DNA from: Mytilus trossulus
Lineage: Eukaryota > Mollusca > Bivalvia > Mytilida > Mytilidae
Assembly (NCBI RefSeq): GCF_036588685.1
Contig: NC_086382.1
Location: 61,832,987 to 61,896,986, forward strand
DNA: 64,000 nt
Direction of reading: 5' to 3'
Below, piece by piece: positions 11,880 through 24,036 of this stretch. The notes below the pieces were generated by a model, which was not told the DNA's origin, did no database searches, and was given only the letters and a program-made list of their open reading frames with translations. Numbering within the stretch: position 1 is the stretch's first letter; each line of letters begins with the position of its first letter. Made by a program: the position numbers and the translations under genes.

Positions 11880-12255
11880 TGATCGTGTCCATTCACTTTC
11901 CAAAATGTTGATTTCAATTGTATTATAAACCCTATGTTCAATATATTACTTATCGGCAGCATCTCTCTTTCAAAGGAGTTACCACAAGCCTGAGAATATC
12001 GTATCAACTTAGAGACTTCAGGCACTTCAGAATTTTGCTTTACAATAAAATTAGCAATGGAAAAATCGAAATAGTATCTTGTTCTTTTGTCGTCTAGTAT
12101 ACAAATGACCCTATTTGTCGATGTCTGGATTGATATCAAAATATGAAACAGATTAACTGTGTCTGTAACAACTTACCTGTTATGGTCTAATAGTATAGAT
12201 GCGATACCACAGTGTCACTTTAAATTGTTTAGTAGAAGGACACTAACCATATAGC
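11880..12255 (-). pseudogene. Diverged reverse-transcriptase C-terminal fragment
   Basis: On the minus strand it contains SKLIRYSQACG-type sequence and, near 12250, the catagcggaag block that corresponds to the FRYIDD region of the remnant at 47578-48027. Intervening blocks are heavily diverged and contain stops. Same family and orientation as 47170-48890. Confidence 0.6.
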
Positions 12256-12713
12256 GGAAGTTTATACTAAATTAATTCTTCTTCATAAGTTCCATTACCA
12301 TTCTGTATCGTACAAATGAAGAACGAAGTCAACATGGAGGGGAGCATGTTTGTTTCACTTAAGTATACCGGATGTATTTTAAAAAAGAAATGACCCACAA
12401 ACGTATCAAATGTGTTGCTAATCATCAAAAACTAAAGAATTAGGTCGTACGACTTTTGACGTGACTCGGTATTTATGTACCCACCGATCGGGGTTTTGAC
12501 TTTTGACGATTCTGTGTGGGTCAAGGCGTGCGATTCGGACGCAATAGATTAGTACAGTGTTTTTCATTTTATGTACCCTTGTTTTTATATTGTACTGTTA
12601 TATATACACAACGTCTCTTTTTATCCAACTCGTTTTGTTTCAATTATACGATATATTTCAATTTTCATTATTCGTTTTGCTTCGTTTAAATAATGTTTGT
12701 AAGTTATCACCGT

Positions 12714-13750
12714 GTTGAACGCCACATGCGGGATGTCGGCTATGTTTGACACGGGTGGCGGTTTTGAAGCGGAAAAATCTATCAAGGCAAGTTTAAGTAT
12801 CAAAGTTTCTTTTTTTTAAATCATTATTAGCAAATAATGTATTGCACGGAAGGAACCGAATCAAAATCTATTTCCAGCAACAGAAGCAGACGTTTTCCGT
12901 ACTCTGTTTTATCAAACGCCTCTCCCTAGGTTTCTGTGTTGAAGATTTTGAGGCTTTGTATGCAAGTTTTAGGGTAAACAACTGCTTTGGACTATATTTT
13001 CCTGAAAGATTTATATATAAATGAATTCCGATCATGGAATTTTAACCCAATATCAGCTTCTACAAATGACATATTATCCCTCTTCATGTTCCACAATTTG
13101 TTTACTTTGAGGATTTTTATCTATGTTTATCATTAAAACGAACACTACTTAAATGACTAAAATATGTGCCAAACGAAATACCTTAAGTTGTTATTTGTCA
13201 TCATAACAAAGTACGTGTATTTGAATTACAAAGTATCAGATAATATCGAATTATATCCAAATCTATTCCTTTTTTGGAACAAAAATTCCCTGAGACCAAA
13301 ATCTGTCGCCCCGATCGACACATTGTATTATGATGCAAAACTAGTTTTAAAATCAATAATTATTTACTACGAAGCTAGCATTTGGTTACAATTTCATGAA
13401 AGGAATTTATTTATATATATAATAGTTATCAAATTAAAGGTACCAGGATTACAATACTCTTACAGGACAAAATCGCCAAACCAGTTTATTACCCTAAACT
13501 TGTATACGAAGCATCAAAATCCTCAACACAGAAACAAGGGAGAGGTGTTTGAAAACAGAGCACTGAAAACGTCTGCTTTTGCTTGCTTGAAATAGATAGT
13601 GGTTCGCTTCCTTCCTAGCAGTACATTATTTGTAACTTGCAATTCTCAAAAAAGAAATGTTGATACTTGAACTTGACTCGATATATTTTCTCCTCTTAAA
13701 ACCGCCACTTCGTGTCATGAAAAGCCGACTACCCGCATGTGGCATTCTAC
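12714..13750. repeat. Large fold-back: imperfect inverted repeat with arms of about 350 bp
   Basis: The left arm (about 12714-13066) reappears reverse-complemented at about 13365-13750. Matching blocks in order include cgccacatgcggg-x-gtcgg, gtggcggttttgaag, caaataatgtattgc, gcagacgttttccgtactctg, cctctccctaggtttctgtgttga and gaattcc-x-atcatggaatt. The right arm also holds a short insertion of the ggtaccaggatta repeat (13437-13458). The loop is about 300 bp of AT-rich DNA. The 143-codon open frame at 13164-13595 spans loop and right arm and has no family resemblance, so I do not call it a gene. Confidence 0.8.
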
Positions 13751-13849
13751 ATTTATTGAGTGTTGTTAGCTTTACGCGTGGCGTTCTACACGATGGTTAT
13801 GTTTGCAAAGTTTTTATGAAAAGAGATTTTTTTTTATATATATAAAAAA

Positions 13850-13990
13850 AAAGATGTGGTATGATTGCAAATGAGACAACTATCCACAACAGACCAAAAT
13901 GACACAGACATTAACAACTAAAGGTCACCGTACGGCCTTCAAAAATGAACAAAGCCCGTAAAGTCAGCTATAAAAGACCCCGATATACAA
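13850..13990 (+). repeat. S1 repeat copy
   Basis: aagatgtggtatgattgcaa ... taaaggtcaccgtacggcct ... agtcagctataaaagaccc. It lies just upstream of the gene B promoter region. Confidence 0.7.
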
Positions 13991-14059
13991 ATATATTAGC
14001 TATAAAATTTACATTACACTTAATATTAACATTCCCCCATTCAAATCAGAAAGTAAAAA

Positions 14060-14307
14060 TTTTACCGTACGATTTTTTCTTGACTAAAAGTGTCTTTTTA
14101 CGAAATAGGTATTGACGTGGACAGATCATTAAATCAAATATGGAATTCCCGCTGATTGTGAAATATATAAAACACCTTTATCACACCTCACGAGATGCAA
14201 AGTGTGTTATCTTATTGTGATCATGTTATCAAATGTAAGGTCATATCAACTGTATATATGGATAAAAATAAAACTGAATGGTCAATTATTTTCAATTCAA
14301 TTTTACG
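14060..14307 (+). promoter_or_regulatory. Conserved upstream region of gene B
   Basis: This stretch is shared with the duplicate at about 7605-7858, including gacgtgga, a gttatctta-gtg-tc block and ggtcatatcaactgt close to the start. Because both copies keep the block, it probably includes the promoter. A tatatatgg stretch at about 14252 is a weak TATA candidate. No transcript data exist here. Confidence 0.4.
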
Positions 14308-17300
14308 ATGAAGAACGTACGTGAATATAGTATTTATGCTGCTGTCATTTTGTCAGTTATTGGACAAACTGCAAGTCTGAGGTATGTAATCCATGACATA
14401 AAAGCTTTAAATGATGTGTCACAGTTTATCAATAAAACATTTGTAAAACCAAAATACCATAAAATTAAAAAAAAATACCTTAACGAAAAGTTTTTTTCTC
14501 TGTATTTACAAAAAATGCGATGCACTGACTGTTTTGGCTGACACTGATTCACCATTACAATATACAAATGTGATTTCAGGTCAGTGAAAATATTTGTTCT
14601 CTTTATCATATTCGATTTATTATTGCCCGAAATCTAGATTAGTTTTCTATAACCAATGCGTGGTTTTCCTGTTCCTGGTCATACCTCAATTATGTTGGCA
14701 ATATTATTTTTCTCTGATTTTCCTTAAATAAGTCGACGAGTAAATAGATATGTTTGATGCCATTTCATAATATCAATGTCTGAAAGACCTACTGACAATT
14801 GCGGCGTCATTGACGTCCATCACATAATTTTACAAATAGTAAATCTGTTCAGCCAATCATGACAATTAATCTGAAAAAAAACCTCACTATCCAGTAGACA
14901 TTTGATTTTAATTGCATAATAACAACCGTGGATAGAAATTGATCATTCAACCAAGCAATAAATATAAATCAATAGGAGAGCAGTTACACCTTGCTACATT
15001 GCTTATTTTTTATTTAAAAAAAATGTTTTGTATATGGAAACGATATGAAAGTCAATCCATATTACATTGAGTATTATAAATGATTCATAAATGGCAAAAT
15101 AAATGAACAAAAGATGTTTATAATGACAGCTTAAGAGCTGTATCTCATTTCAAAATATCTACAATAGAACAAAAAGTTCAATTTCATGTTATAACTTACG
15201 TCGTAATTACACTCCCCTTCCTTTAATGAATGTGACCTACCGAATTAGACTATTTATCGTATTGGTTATAACATGAGCAACACGACGAGTGCCATATGTG
15301 GAGCAAGATCTGCTTACCCTTCCAGAGCTCCTGAGGATCCCCTTAGTTTTTGGTGGGGTTCATGTTGCTTATTCTTTAGTTTATTATGTTGTGTCATGTG
15401 TTCTTTTGTTTGTATGTTTGTCTTTTTCATTTTGAGCCATGGCGTTGTCAGTTTATTTTCATTTTATGAGTTTGACTGTTCCTCTGGTATCTTTCGTCCC
15501 TCTTTTACATTTAAAACATTTCATTCATTCATTTGACTGTTCCTCTGGTATCTTTCGTCCCTCTTTTACATTTAAAACATTTCATTCATTCATTTTACTT
15601 TTCTTTCAACCCTAAATTTCATACTACGGTATACACATATGTTCACGGGGACTTCTCTAATGCAAAACCTTCGGGTTTGATGCAAAAATACGCATAGATA
15701 TATTTTTCAGCATTGTAATTTGATAATGTCACGTAGATCTTTACTGATATGCAGGTTAACTATAGCAAAGAATAATTTCTACCATCATCTATATTACTCC
15801 CTTTTTAAATTGATAGTTTACTTCCAACTCTGTACCGTTCAACCAATTAGGTAGATTCCATCATTCGTATTGGCCTGAATACTATTGAAATAGTTGTCAC
15901 TGAAATATAATTAATCAATCCATTAATTTTTATTAGTAATTTTAGCATGTCCTGTGGTCCAGGAGTCGACGATCCAAACTCGTGCACTCAGACCAGTAGA
16001 ACTCAGAAATGTTATCGGTACAATGGTGAAACAAAATGTGAGGTGACAACATTCGCATGTCAGAGCATGTGTTGTCCAGGTTGGGAAGTAGGCATGAAGG
16101 GGAAATGTGACACACGTGAGTTTATACTTGACAGACAAGGTCAAATATTTAAAACAGGAAATTATGTTTAAATTCAGTTTATATAGTGCTAAAATAAATC
16201 CCTCTCTGTAATCTAGGTAAATTCTTTTTCAATCAGATTTCATGTATCTGCAACAGTTGCAGGTTTGCTACGGAGTAAGTGCATTTTTCACTTAAAGAAA
16301 TTTATGGTTTGGTTTGCTAGTTTATGTTAAAGGAAAGTTCATAAAGATTGGGTGTTGTTTTTTGTTTGCAAATAATATAGTGTTTTTTCTAACAAATGCC
16401 AATATCAGTTTACTGCATCGTTTTTATTCTAGATCAGAAGTGTCTTGTGTTCTATACGATACAGTTTTGAACCTCATATGACATTTTAATGAAAATTTGT
16501 ATAAAGGCTATTATTCACCTGATTAAATCAAATATGTAATACAAAAAGTATCTTCATTGTGCTACTTTTTGAGTAAAAGATTTCAAACCTTCAGATATTT
16601 ACAAAGATTCGTACTGGTTTTTGTTAAATTATTTGTAATTTCTGTTTTATATAAGTATCCTTAAGAAAAATTGGTCGAAAACATATTGCAAATATATTTC
16701 ACATTGTGTTATTATTTGGAAATACTGATTTAACTCAAACATTGTCCTAGTAACTTGTTGTATTTCTAGAATTAATTATTTCACAGCAATCAAGAATTTC
16801 CAATGCTCAGAATCATTAATCAACAGCACCAAAAGGCACGGAAGTGAATATTGCGTAGACAATACTTATTGTAACCAAGGAGAAGTGTGCTGCTCCAACT
16901 ATTGTACACGTATACAATTGTCTAAACACCACTGCTGGTATCGAAATGTGTATCGTACTGTTGGAGAAACCAATACAACGAGCAATGATGTATGTACGGT
17001 ATGTAGCTGTAATACCGATGGTCATATATCAACTATGGAATGTGAGAAATCTACATGTAACTGGGACAATCAGACAGGTGATTTAATTAAAAAAAGAATC
17101 TAAAAAATCATTAAAATTATACCAATCAAGAGATATGAATATATTGTATAAGGTGTGACAGGAATTGAAAGGTTTATTTTGCCAGTTCTCTAAATCAATG
17201 AAAGGAATGGATTGTACCTTTAGCCATGGAAAAACAACAGCAGATAATAGACAATGGCTTCCCTTACAATGCTCTTAATAGTTATCAAAGGTACCAGGAT

Positions 17301-20300
17301 TATAATTTAGTACGCCAGACGCGCGTTTCGTCTACATAAGACTCATCAGTGACGCTCATATCAAAATATTTATAAAGCCAAACAAGTAAAAAGTTGAAGA
17401 GCATTGAGGATCACAAGCAATTATCAACAAGCACATAAGCAATTTATTTCGTTAAAACATAGAACACATTTTGATTTTATTACAAATCTTCTGTACAGTC
17501 ACTCGGATTCTGTCTTTCAAGTAGATCGTATAATCGACAACATCTTCAACTCGGATCAACTCTATGTATGCTTCTTTTTTTATGTAGGGATCAGATCTTA
17601 TGGACAGGTTCAGAAAAAAAATCAATCAATTAACAAAATTAATGTGTTTTTATTTATTTTGTAGATATTCCAAAATACTATAAGCGTAAGTTGACCATGT
17701 CGATTTAACAATCACACTTGTATAAGCTAAGTGTTATGTACACAGCAGAGGCACAATGAAATGTATCCGTTTCATGTATTTTACAAAGAGTTGTCTATCT
17801 ATATTAAAAAAGACATATTACAACAAATATGGAACTTGTATTTTTTGACAACTTGAATTCGCTTCAAGTTATTTTAATCAAGCGTACATAAATAAAATCT
17901 TTATATCAATTGAACTAGAGAAACTTAAATCTAACATGCATCGGTTGATTAGACAAATAAACATATAAAAGTTTGCATAATTGAACCGTTGAACAGAGGG
18001 GACTTTGACGTACATTTGTACGCCTACCATGACATATCAAGCAACAAAAATAATAAAATTACGAGATACCGAGCATTGTGGGAATCAGTGAAATCATTGT
18101 CATATTTGGAGTAGTGATGATATTTTTAGTGTATTCTTTTAGAAACATAGCGGTTTTTACATCGCGGGCAGTATACACATGGCAGTCAATGATGATTTTA
18201 TTTTGTATATGGTTTGTATAAACTCCATCTGTTTCATTGCAGCTCCAGTTATTTATAATATACCAAAGAAGGGACAGATGGTATCAGTGTATGTTTTGAG
18301 CACAAGCAATTCTGCATATCTTGATACCAATTTTATATATGCTCTGGACTTTGAAGGAAACATGATGAAAGTTTATGTGTCAAAGAATACATTTAAACAC
18401 TGTCTGTGTACTAATTCTACTGAGTCCGTCATTGCTAAGTCAGTACCTGACAAATTTGGAAATTATAATGAAACCACTTTCCTGGTTAATATCATCGGTA
18501 AGTCTGGCTATAGAAGCACCATATGTGAATTTTACTAAGAAGTAATTATATTTTCAGATAACGATATTTGGTATCTTAAACCAATATGAGGATTCAAACA
18601 GAAGGGGGATAAAAACTCTCATTCAAAGAAGGACATACAACAAAATAGTTTAAACATATTCTATTTACTGCAATATGCAAAAAGGGATGACACATAACTT
18701 CAAAATTATGCATTATTCTCCCATGAACAATTTATAACATTAGAATAATATTATTGTAAAGAACATTAATTTCACACTAGGAAAGTAAGCCTTTATTTGT
18801 CTCGGTTTTAAAAAAGATAAAAAAAAAGTAGCAGTATGTGTGAGCAGTGAAAGATTCAAAATTGACTTCAACGCATACATCTATAATTATAAACTATACT
18901 CCATACCAAATATTGTGCTGATATGAGGCAACACATTAAATGAGGTCAAATGTAAAAGTGCATGACAATCATTCATGGAATTCACGAATTTCGTAATGTT
19001 TTACAACAAAGGTATTGTATAAGTAGACTTTTTAAACATATTTATAGATATAAGTGCTACAGAGACAATTTTGATATATCAAGGATAATTCCTAAATCAA
19101 GTTTTGTTGATTGCGTTAATGAAATACCGTTCAATATTAAACTTATTAAATCTTTGCAGATAGATTTGAGCCAGTCTTCCATAACTGTCCACAAAATAGA
19201 GTCATACAATCAAATGATATGTTTGGATGGACAGCGCCTACCGTTACTGATAATGTAGGAGTTCAGGAAATTGATGGACCAGTCTTACCACAGAGGAACA
19301 CAACCACTCTGGTTCCCGGAACTTATACCATGGTATACAAAGCCAAAGACTGGTCAAAAAATACTGCAACGTGCCGATTTACAATAACAGTTCAAGATCC
19401 ACCAGGTGACTTATTTTATCTTATTTTCACAGAAGAGATAAATCAATTTGTCAAAAATGCATTATAACATATTGTTCAGTGAAACTTCACAAGCAGTACA
19501 AGGAAAAGGTAAAAATATCAAATAACAGTCAAAATCAGTCCGTCGTGGACACGCAGACCATAATAGAAGTGAAAAGACGACATGAAAAATAAGCAGTCCA
19601 ATAAACGCTTTACTGAAACCTTCTGAAGAATAAAAATGAGTAAGATGAATTCAACCAAAAACTAGTGGTGATTTCACAAATAAAGTTCATAATTTGATTG
19701 AAACCTAGAATAATACAGTTCATTGAAATGGTTCCTTTTAGAAGGAAACACATTTAACATGATTGTTCCTGCTCAATTTATTAACTTCATTCATATTTCT
19801 CCTGCTTACAGTATATTTTGTCTGATGTTATATAAGTAATAAATATCAGTGTATTTCTTCAAACTGTTTTTAAAAGGAACAAAACAACTACAAACTGTCA
19901 TCTGACTATATTTCATGGTAGTTTATTTTTCTTTTTTTAAATTTAGACGTAAATCCTAAGCCAGCGCATGAGCATAAAATAAGTGTTACCCTACTGATAA
20001 TTATTGGTAAGTACATTGTTAACATTACATGTATTAAGTCAGAATAAAAACAAATAACACATTTTAAACTTCGAATTATTTATGGTGTAAAGGTCAAAAC
20101 GAAAGTCATGAAAAAAAACCTTCACGACTGTAGTGAGGTGATTGGCAAATAATAGTAATTGGATGGTTCTATCCATATAATAGTTGTGGACGAGACCGAA
20201 CTCTAGTTAGAATGCTTGCCTAATAACTGTCATAGTAATGTTAATTAACTTTTAGTGTTTCATTATATACTAGTAAATGCACAGCATATATTAATTATTG

Positions 20301-21220
20301 GAAGCAACTACTGCAGCGCTAACGGCAGTGGCAAGCGTTAATAGTCAGGCGCATAAACCAGTAGATCAGTTGGTCCGAAACCCCAATTGTCGTCTTCTGA
20401 TACGAATATAGTCCCTAGTATTGACAGTGGGTTACTTGCCATTAATCTTAATACCCCTTCCAACTTTATATCTCCATGTGCAATGCCTCAAATTGCAAGT
20501 AGGGGGTGAAATTACACTGTAAAAAAAATTGTGTCCAGAATTTTAAAGGAAAGTAGTGATTTGGTCCAGCTGATAAAGGTTAAAAATTAGCACTTCGGAA
20601 GCTGTCAAAAGATTTTAAGACGCCCTAAACATAAAATTGTTCATATTTTGAGTTAGAGCCGATGAATTTTTCCATAATTTTGATATAATTTGTCCCATAA
20701 GTAGTTCAACACACTGTAGACGTTTCTTTGAGAAAGCGCAGGTGGGATTTTTTTATTTTCATTTATGTTATAAAAGAAATGCACTACGAACAAATTGTGG
20801 TCTCTGACCAGTTGAACCTTCAAAAGGATGTTCATTTACTATTTTTGTGAATAGACTTCAAGATAACGCAGGTGAATTGGATTGCCCGTGTGAAACTAGT
20901 ACATCACAAAACAAATGGTTTGAATCCGAAACATTTAAAGTACCTTCCAAAATGATGCATTGATACCAATGGTTTTACAGTAAACGTGCAAAATACTTAA
21001 TCTTAAGATTTTATTATGATTATTTCAATTTTGGTATGTCATATGTTGTTTGTTTGCAGGTGGAAGCTTAGCAGCTCTCGTAGTGATCGCATTAGTAGCG
21101 TTTTATGTATCCAGTATGTGTCGTATAGTGAAGACATATTCTGTTAACGAGAAAAAGAAGATACCCTCTAACGAACATGGACACATTTACGGATCAGTGA
21201 ATGATAATGGTAAATTGTAA
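14308..21220 (+). CDS. Gene B: type I membrane protein, EMI-like / WAP-like / VWC-like / HYR / TM (418 aa, 7 exons)
   Basis: Exons: 14308-14381, 15946-16115, 16787-17077, 18243-18497, 19160-19405, 19947-20006, 21060-21220. All phases agree (2, then 1 five times) and there is no internal stop. Residues 1-22 form a signal peptide; an in-frame ATG at 14278 would add 10 residues. Cysteines 28-79 form an EMI-like cluster ending CCPGW. Exon 3 has a WAP-type spacing (C104-x5-C-x5-CC-x3-C121) followed by a VWC-like part (C151-x2-C-x-C ... C167, C172). Exon 4 (179-263) is unrecognised, with CLC at 232-234. Exon 5 (264-345) is a HYR module: P-x-F-x2-CP, DNVG, G-x-Y-x-MVYKAKD, C335-RF. The membrane helix is about 357-386. 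The 32-residue tail is basic near the membrane. HYR and VWC modules in other proteins mediate adhesion; the role here is unknown. Confidence 0.85.
15200..15598 (+). mobile_element. Inserted 3' tail of the reverse-transcriptase element in gene B intron 1
   Basis: Reads gagcaacacgacgagtgcc ... cccttagtttttggtggggtt ... agccatggcgttgtcagttt ... ctctggtatctttcgtccctc, the 3' tail of the element at 47170-48890. The equivalent position in the duplicate (about 8750-8790) lacks it, which gives an empty site and dates the insertion after the duplication. The last 61 bp (from 15474) are repeated in tandem at 15535. The 87-codon open frame here is not a gene. Confidence 0.75.
17279..17415 (+). repeat. 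CGCGTCTGG dispersed repeat in gene B intron 3
   Basis: gttatcaaaggtaccaggattataatttagtacgccagacgcgcgtttcg, then ctacataagactcatcagtgacgctc and a downstream caagtaaaaagttgaagagcattga block. It is one of the best-preserved copies of the family. Confidence 0.8.
19406..19946 (+). other. Gene B intron 5
   Basis: AT-rich intron between the HYR exon and the short exon 6, with gtgact donor and atttag acceptor. I see no repeat or further exon in it. Confidence 0.5.
20007..21059 (+). other. Gene B intron 6
   Basis: gtaagt donor, ttgcag acceptor. The segment about 20290-20520 (gcagcgctaacggcagtggc ... ccagtagatcagttggtcc) looks like a degraded dispersed repeat but I cannot assign it. Confidence 0.5.
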
Positions 21221-21690
21221 AAAGAATTTTGAATTAGGTAGGCAGCAGAAGACGACAGAGAAGACAATTCAAGAAGGAAATGTGACCTTTACATGATGTT
21301 TAAGCATAATAATAAGCTTCTTTATTTCCAGTTTTATGAACAAATGTTCTCACTTACATGACAAATTAACTGTTTAACATTTCTAACAGATAAATGTATA
21401 TAATTACTGATTTTCTAACTGGAACTTATTTTTTGTTGGTCAAATTATCTCTTGCGATAGGCTTGAAAATATTAAAGAAGAAACGATTTGTTTTAAATTT
21501 CGTTTTAAATCATTTTTACAGTGCTTATTTGGTATCATTACTAGTGGACGCCGGGAGTATCACCAGCTTTGACTTCCTGAGGGCCAAGTAGGACTCTGCT
21601 ATTATTTTTTACAGTCTATTTGGTCAAGCTCTTCACCTATGCAGGTTCTTGTACATCCTTTCAAATATTCTGTGTTAAGAGTTTCTGATG

Positions 21691-21775
21691 GTTTAGTTTA
21701 AACATATTTATTTAGTTCAAACATATTTATTTAGTTTAAACATATTCATTTAGTTTAAACATATTCATTTCTAGT
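21691..21775 (+). repeat. Short tandem repeat, about 20-bp unit, four copies
   Basis: Unit tttagtttaaacatatttat repeated about four times with c/t and t/c variants, just downstream of gene B. Confidence 0.85.
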
Positions 21776-21799
21776 GGATTGGGAAACAAGTTTTTCAAC

Positions 21800-22112
21800 T
21801 CATATTAATCCTTTCCACTTTGCGGATGCGAGTGCTGCCTTGTAACGGCATCAGCCTGCTCTTTTTCGAAATCTACAAGGGTGTCTTTAACGTGCAAGAG
21901 ATATGGCTCTCTCAACACTGGTCAGCCATTTATCGTCCCCTTCCGACGATCTACCATCGTTTCCTCAAGACCATACTCGCAAATGATGTCAAGGGAGAGC
22001 CGAAAATTGAGTCCCTTAAATTTTCATCCCGAACGGGAATCGAGCCAGAAACATTTGTGTTAGTAGACCGGTGCACTAACCACTGCACCACCAGGAAAGC
22101 GCTTTGGCCGTT
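21800..22112 (-). mobile_element. tRNA-derived SINE, minus strand
   Basis: On the minus strand the element starts with a tRNA-like head: tggtgcagtggttagtgcac (A-box-like) and, downstream, ggctcgattcccgttcggga (B-box-like). A conserved body follows: cacgttaaagacacccttgt ... aaagagcaggctgatgccgt ... ggcagcactcgcatccg. The head-plus-body layout is that of a SINE. It may belong to a broadly distributed molluscan SINE superfamily, but I cannot name it safely. The two overlapping + strand open frames of 60 and 104 codons are products of the repeat. Confidence 0.75.
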
Positions 22113-24036
22113 TAAAAGTGTTGTTCGATTTTAATTAAAACTGTCCCCTTTTACAGTTAAAATATCAAACGGCATGCAATCCAAGACTTTAATGAAATCA
22201 CTTGCTTACCAACTTTGCTTGGTTGTTTGCTCATGCATTGTAACTAAGATTGACACCTAAATTGAATGCAGAGATGGAGTAACAGTTTGTTTACTATATA
22301 AAAAAAGAGTTGATTGAACAATGGATATTATATTGGAAACAAGTTTAATATTCATAAAGTTAATCTCAATTAGAGCTTTAATGTCCCGGTCTTGCTTTTT
22401 AAAGGTATTTCCTTGACATTTGTGATTTTTCAGTTCAGTTTCTGTATTAAAACTTGGAAGTGTAGACTAAATTTTTACTCTATTTAGCTTCATATATGGT
22501 CGTCTGGTATTTTTTAATCGTTTCCTGCATTGGTACTTTGAAGTGCAAAACTTTATCATCAGTTAAAAGAAATGCAAACACAATTTAACTTTACAAATTG
22601 AGTAGGCTCAATTCGCTATTCTTTTATTAACGGTTACCCATGCTTGTTCACCAGGGATTTATACATCACTGATGATGCAATCGTTTGACTCTGAACTTTC
22701 CTGACAAATGTATACATACGGTCTAGGGGGGAATTCATAGATTAAGGTTGGATTTTTGTATATACAAGGCAGATGATGCACTTTCGAGCGCTGTCGTTGG
22801 AAGAGAAGGGAATCTTACAGTATTTGATAATTTATGAATAAAACTGTATTGTTTACGTTCAAGATATTTAAAATTAGAAACACAGGATATATTTTTTTTT
22901 GTGAAATATTCGAAAATGTCCATTGATGCAATAAACAAGCCTTTGCATTTAATTTCTGAAACAGAAACAGATCAAGAATAATAATGTACTAACATCGAAC
23001 TTCCTGTTTTGTCCAGGTTTTTATTATAAAAGGGGTAAATTAAGAAAGTGTAAGTATTGTCGCCGATGAAAGACAAAATACCTCCGTATTTATTAACTAT
23101 CTTTCTGTAAATTCAACTTTTAAAAGATAAAGTTACTTCCCCTTTTACATGTCCGAAAGCAGTACGACGTAAAAATTAGTAAAATCACACCAATACTGAA
23201 CTCAGAGGAAAATTCTATCGGAAAGTCCATAATCACATGGCAAAATCAAATGACAAAACACATCAAAAACGAATGAACAAGAGATGTCATATTCCTGACT
23301 TGGTAAAGGCATTTTCAAATGTAGGCAAATGATGGATAAAACCTGGGTTTGAAGCGCTTAACCTCTCACTTTGATGACAGTCTCATCAAATTCCGTAATA
23401 TTTACAATGATGCGTGAACTAAACAGATAACAATGATAACTAGCTACCATCAGTTATTATCTAAAATATACTTTTAGGGGGCGCGTCTAGTCATTAAATT
23501 TCTAAGAGGCGGTTAAAACCATATGTCATCATTCATAAGCATTGCTCGTAATAACGGGAATTTCAACCTCCTAATTCTCCTCGCAGTTTAATTTCGCTGA
23601 TGACTTTTCTTTTTTTTTAGATGTCTTTTGTGTTGGTTTTTTATTGGGTGTTTTTTTATTTGCTTTCGTGTTTGTACAGTTTCTATCTCTGCTGAAGTCG
23701 CACCACACAAAGACATGTTGAAACGCATGACTTTAAAATTCTTATTAAAGATATATTCTTCTATTGAAATAAATAACCAGTGTTTTTCGCCAATTTGTGA
23801 GTACTCTTCTAAAGACATGTTTGACAAACTACAATATGTTTCTTTGATTCTTCTACACTGTTCAATATTTTAAGATTAACTTCGTCATGAACAAGAAAGG
23901 GGAAAAGAAATAAGTTATGAAGAGAGGATAAAAGTGAGATGATTATTTTATGAACATTTTATAACTTTTACATTACAACTGTAATTATAGCAATGACTCA
24001 ATATATTAATCAACAATGTCCGTATTTTTCAAGAAA
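22113..24036. other. Intergenic, repeat-bearing, no gene
   Basis: AT-rich. Contains a short repeat at about 23028-23090 (gtaaattaag ... gtaagtattgtcgcc) that recurs at about 32350-32410, and an S2 copy at about 23170-23450. The facing 79- and 81-codon open frames near 23588-23873 show no family resemblance. Confidence 0.5.

Noticed and set aside
13164-13595. 143-codon open frame on the + strand
   Set aside because: It spans the loop and one arm of the 12.7-13.75 kb fold-back and includes a fragment of the ggtaccaggatta repeat. No signal peptide, motif or splice logic.
15273-15536. 87-codon open frame in gene B intron 1
   Set aside because: It is the non-coding tail of the reverse-transcriptase element read in one frame; the other copies of the tail do not keep this frame.
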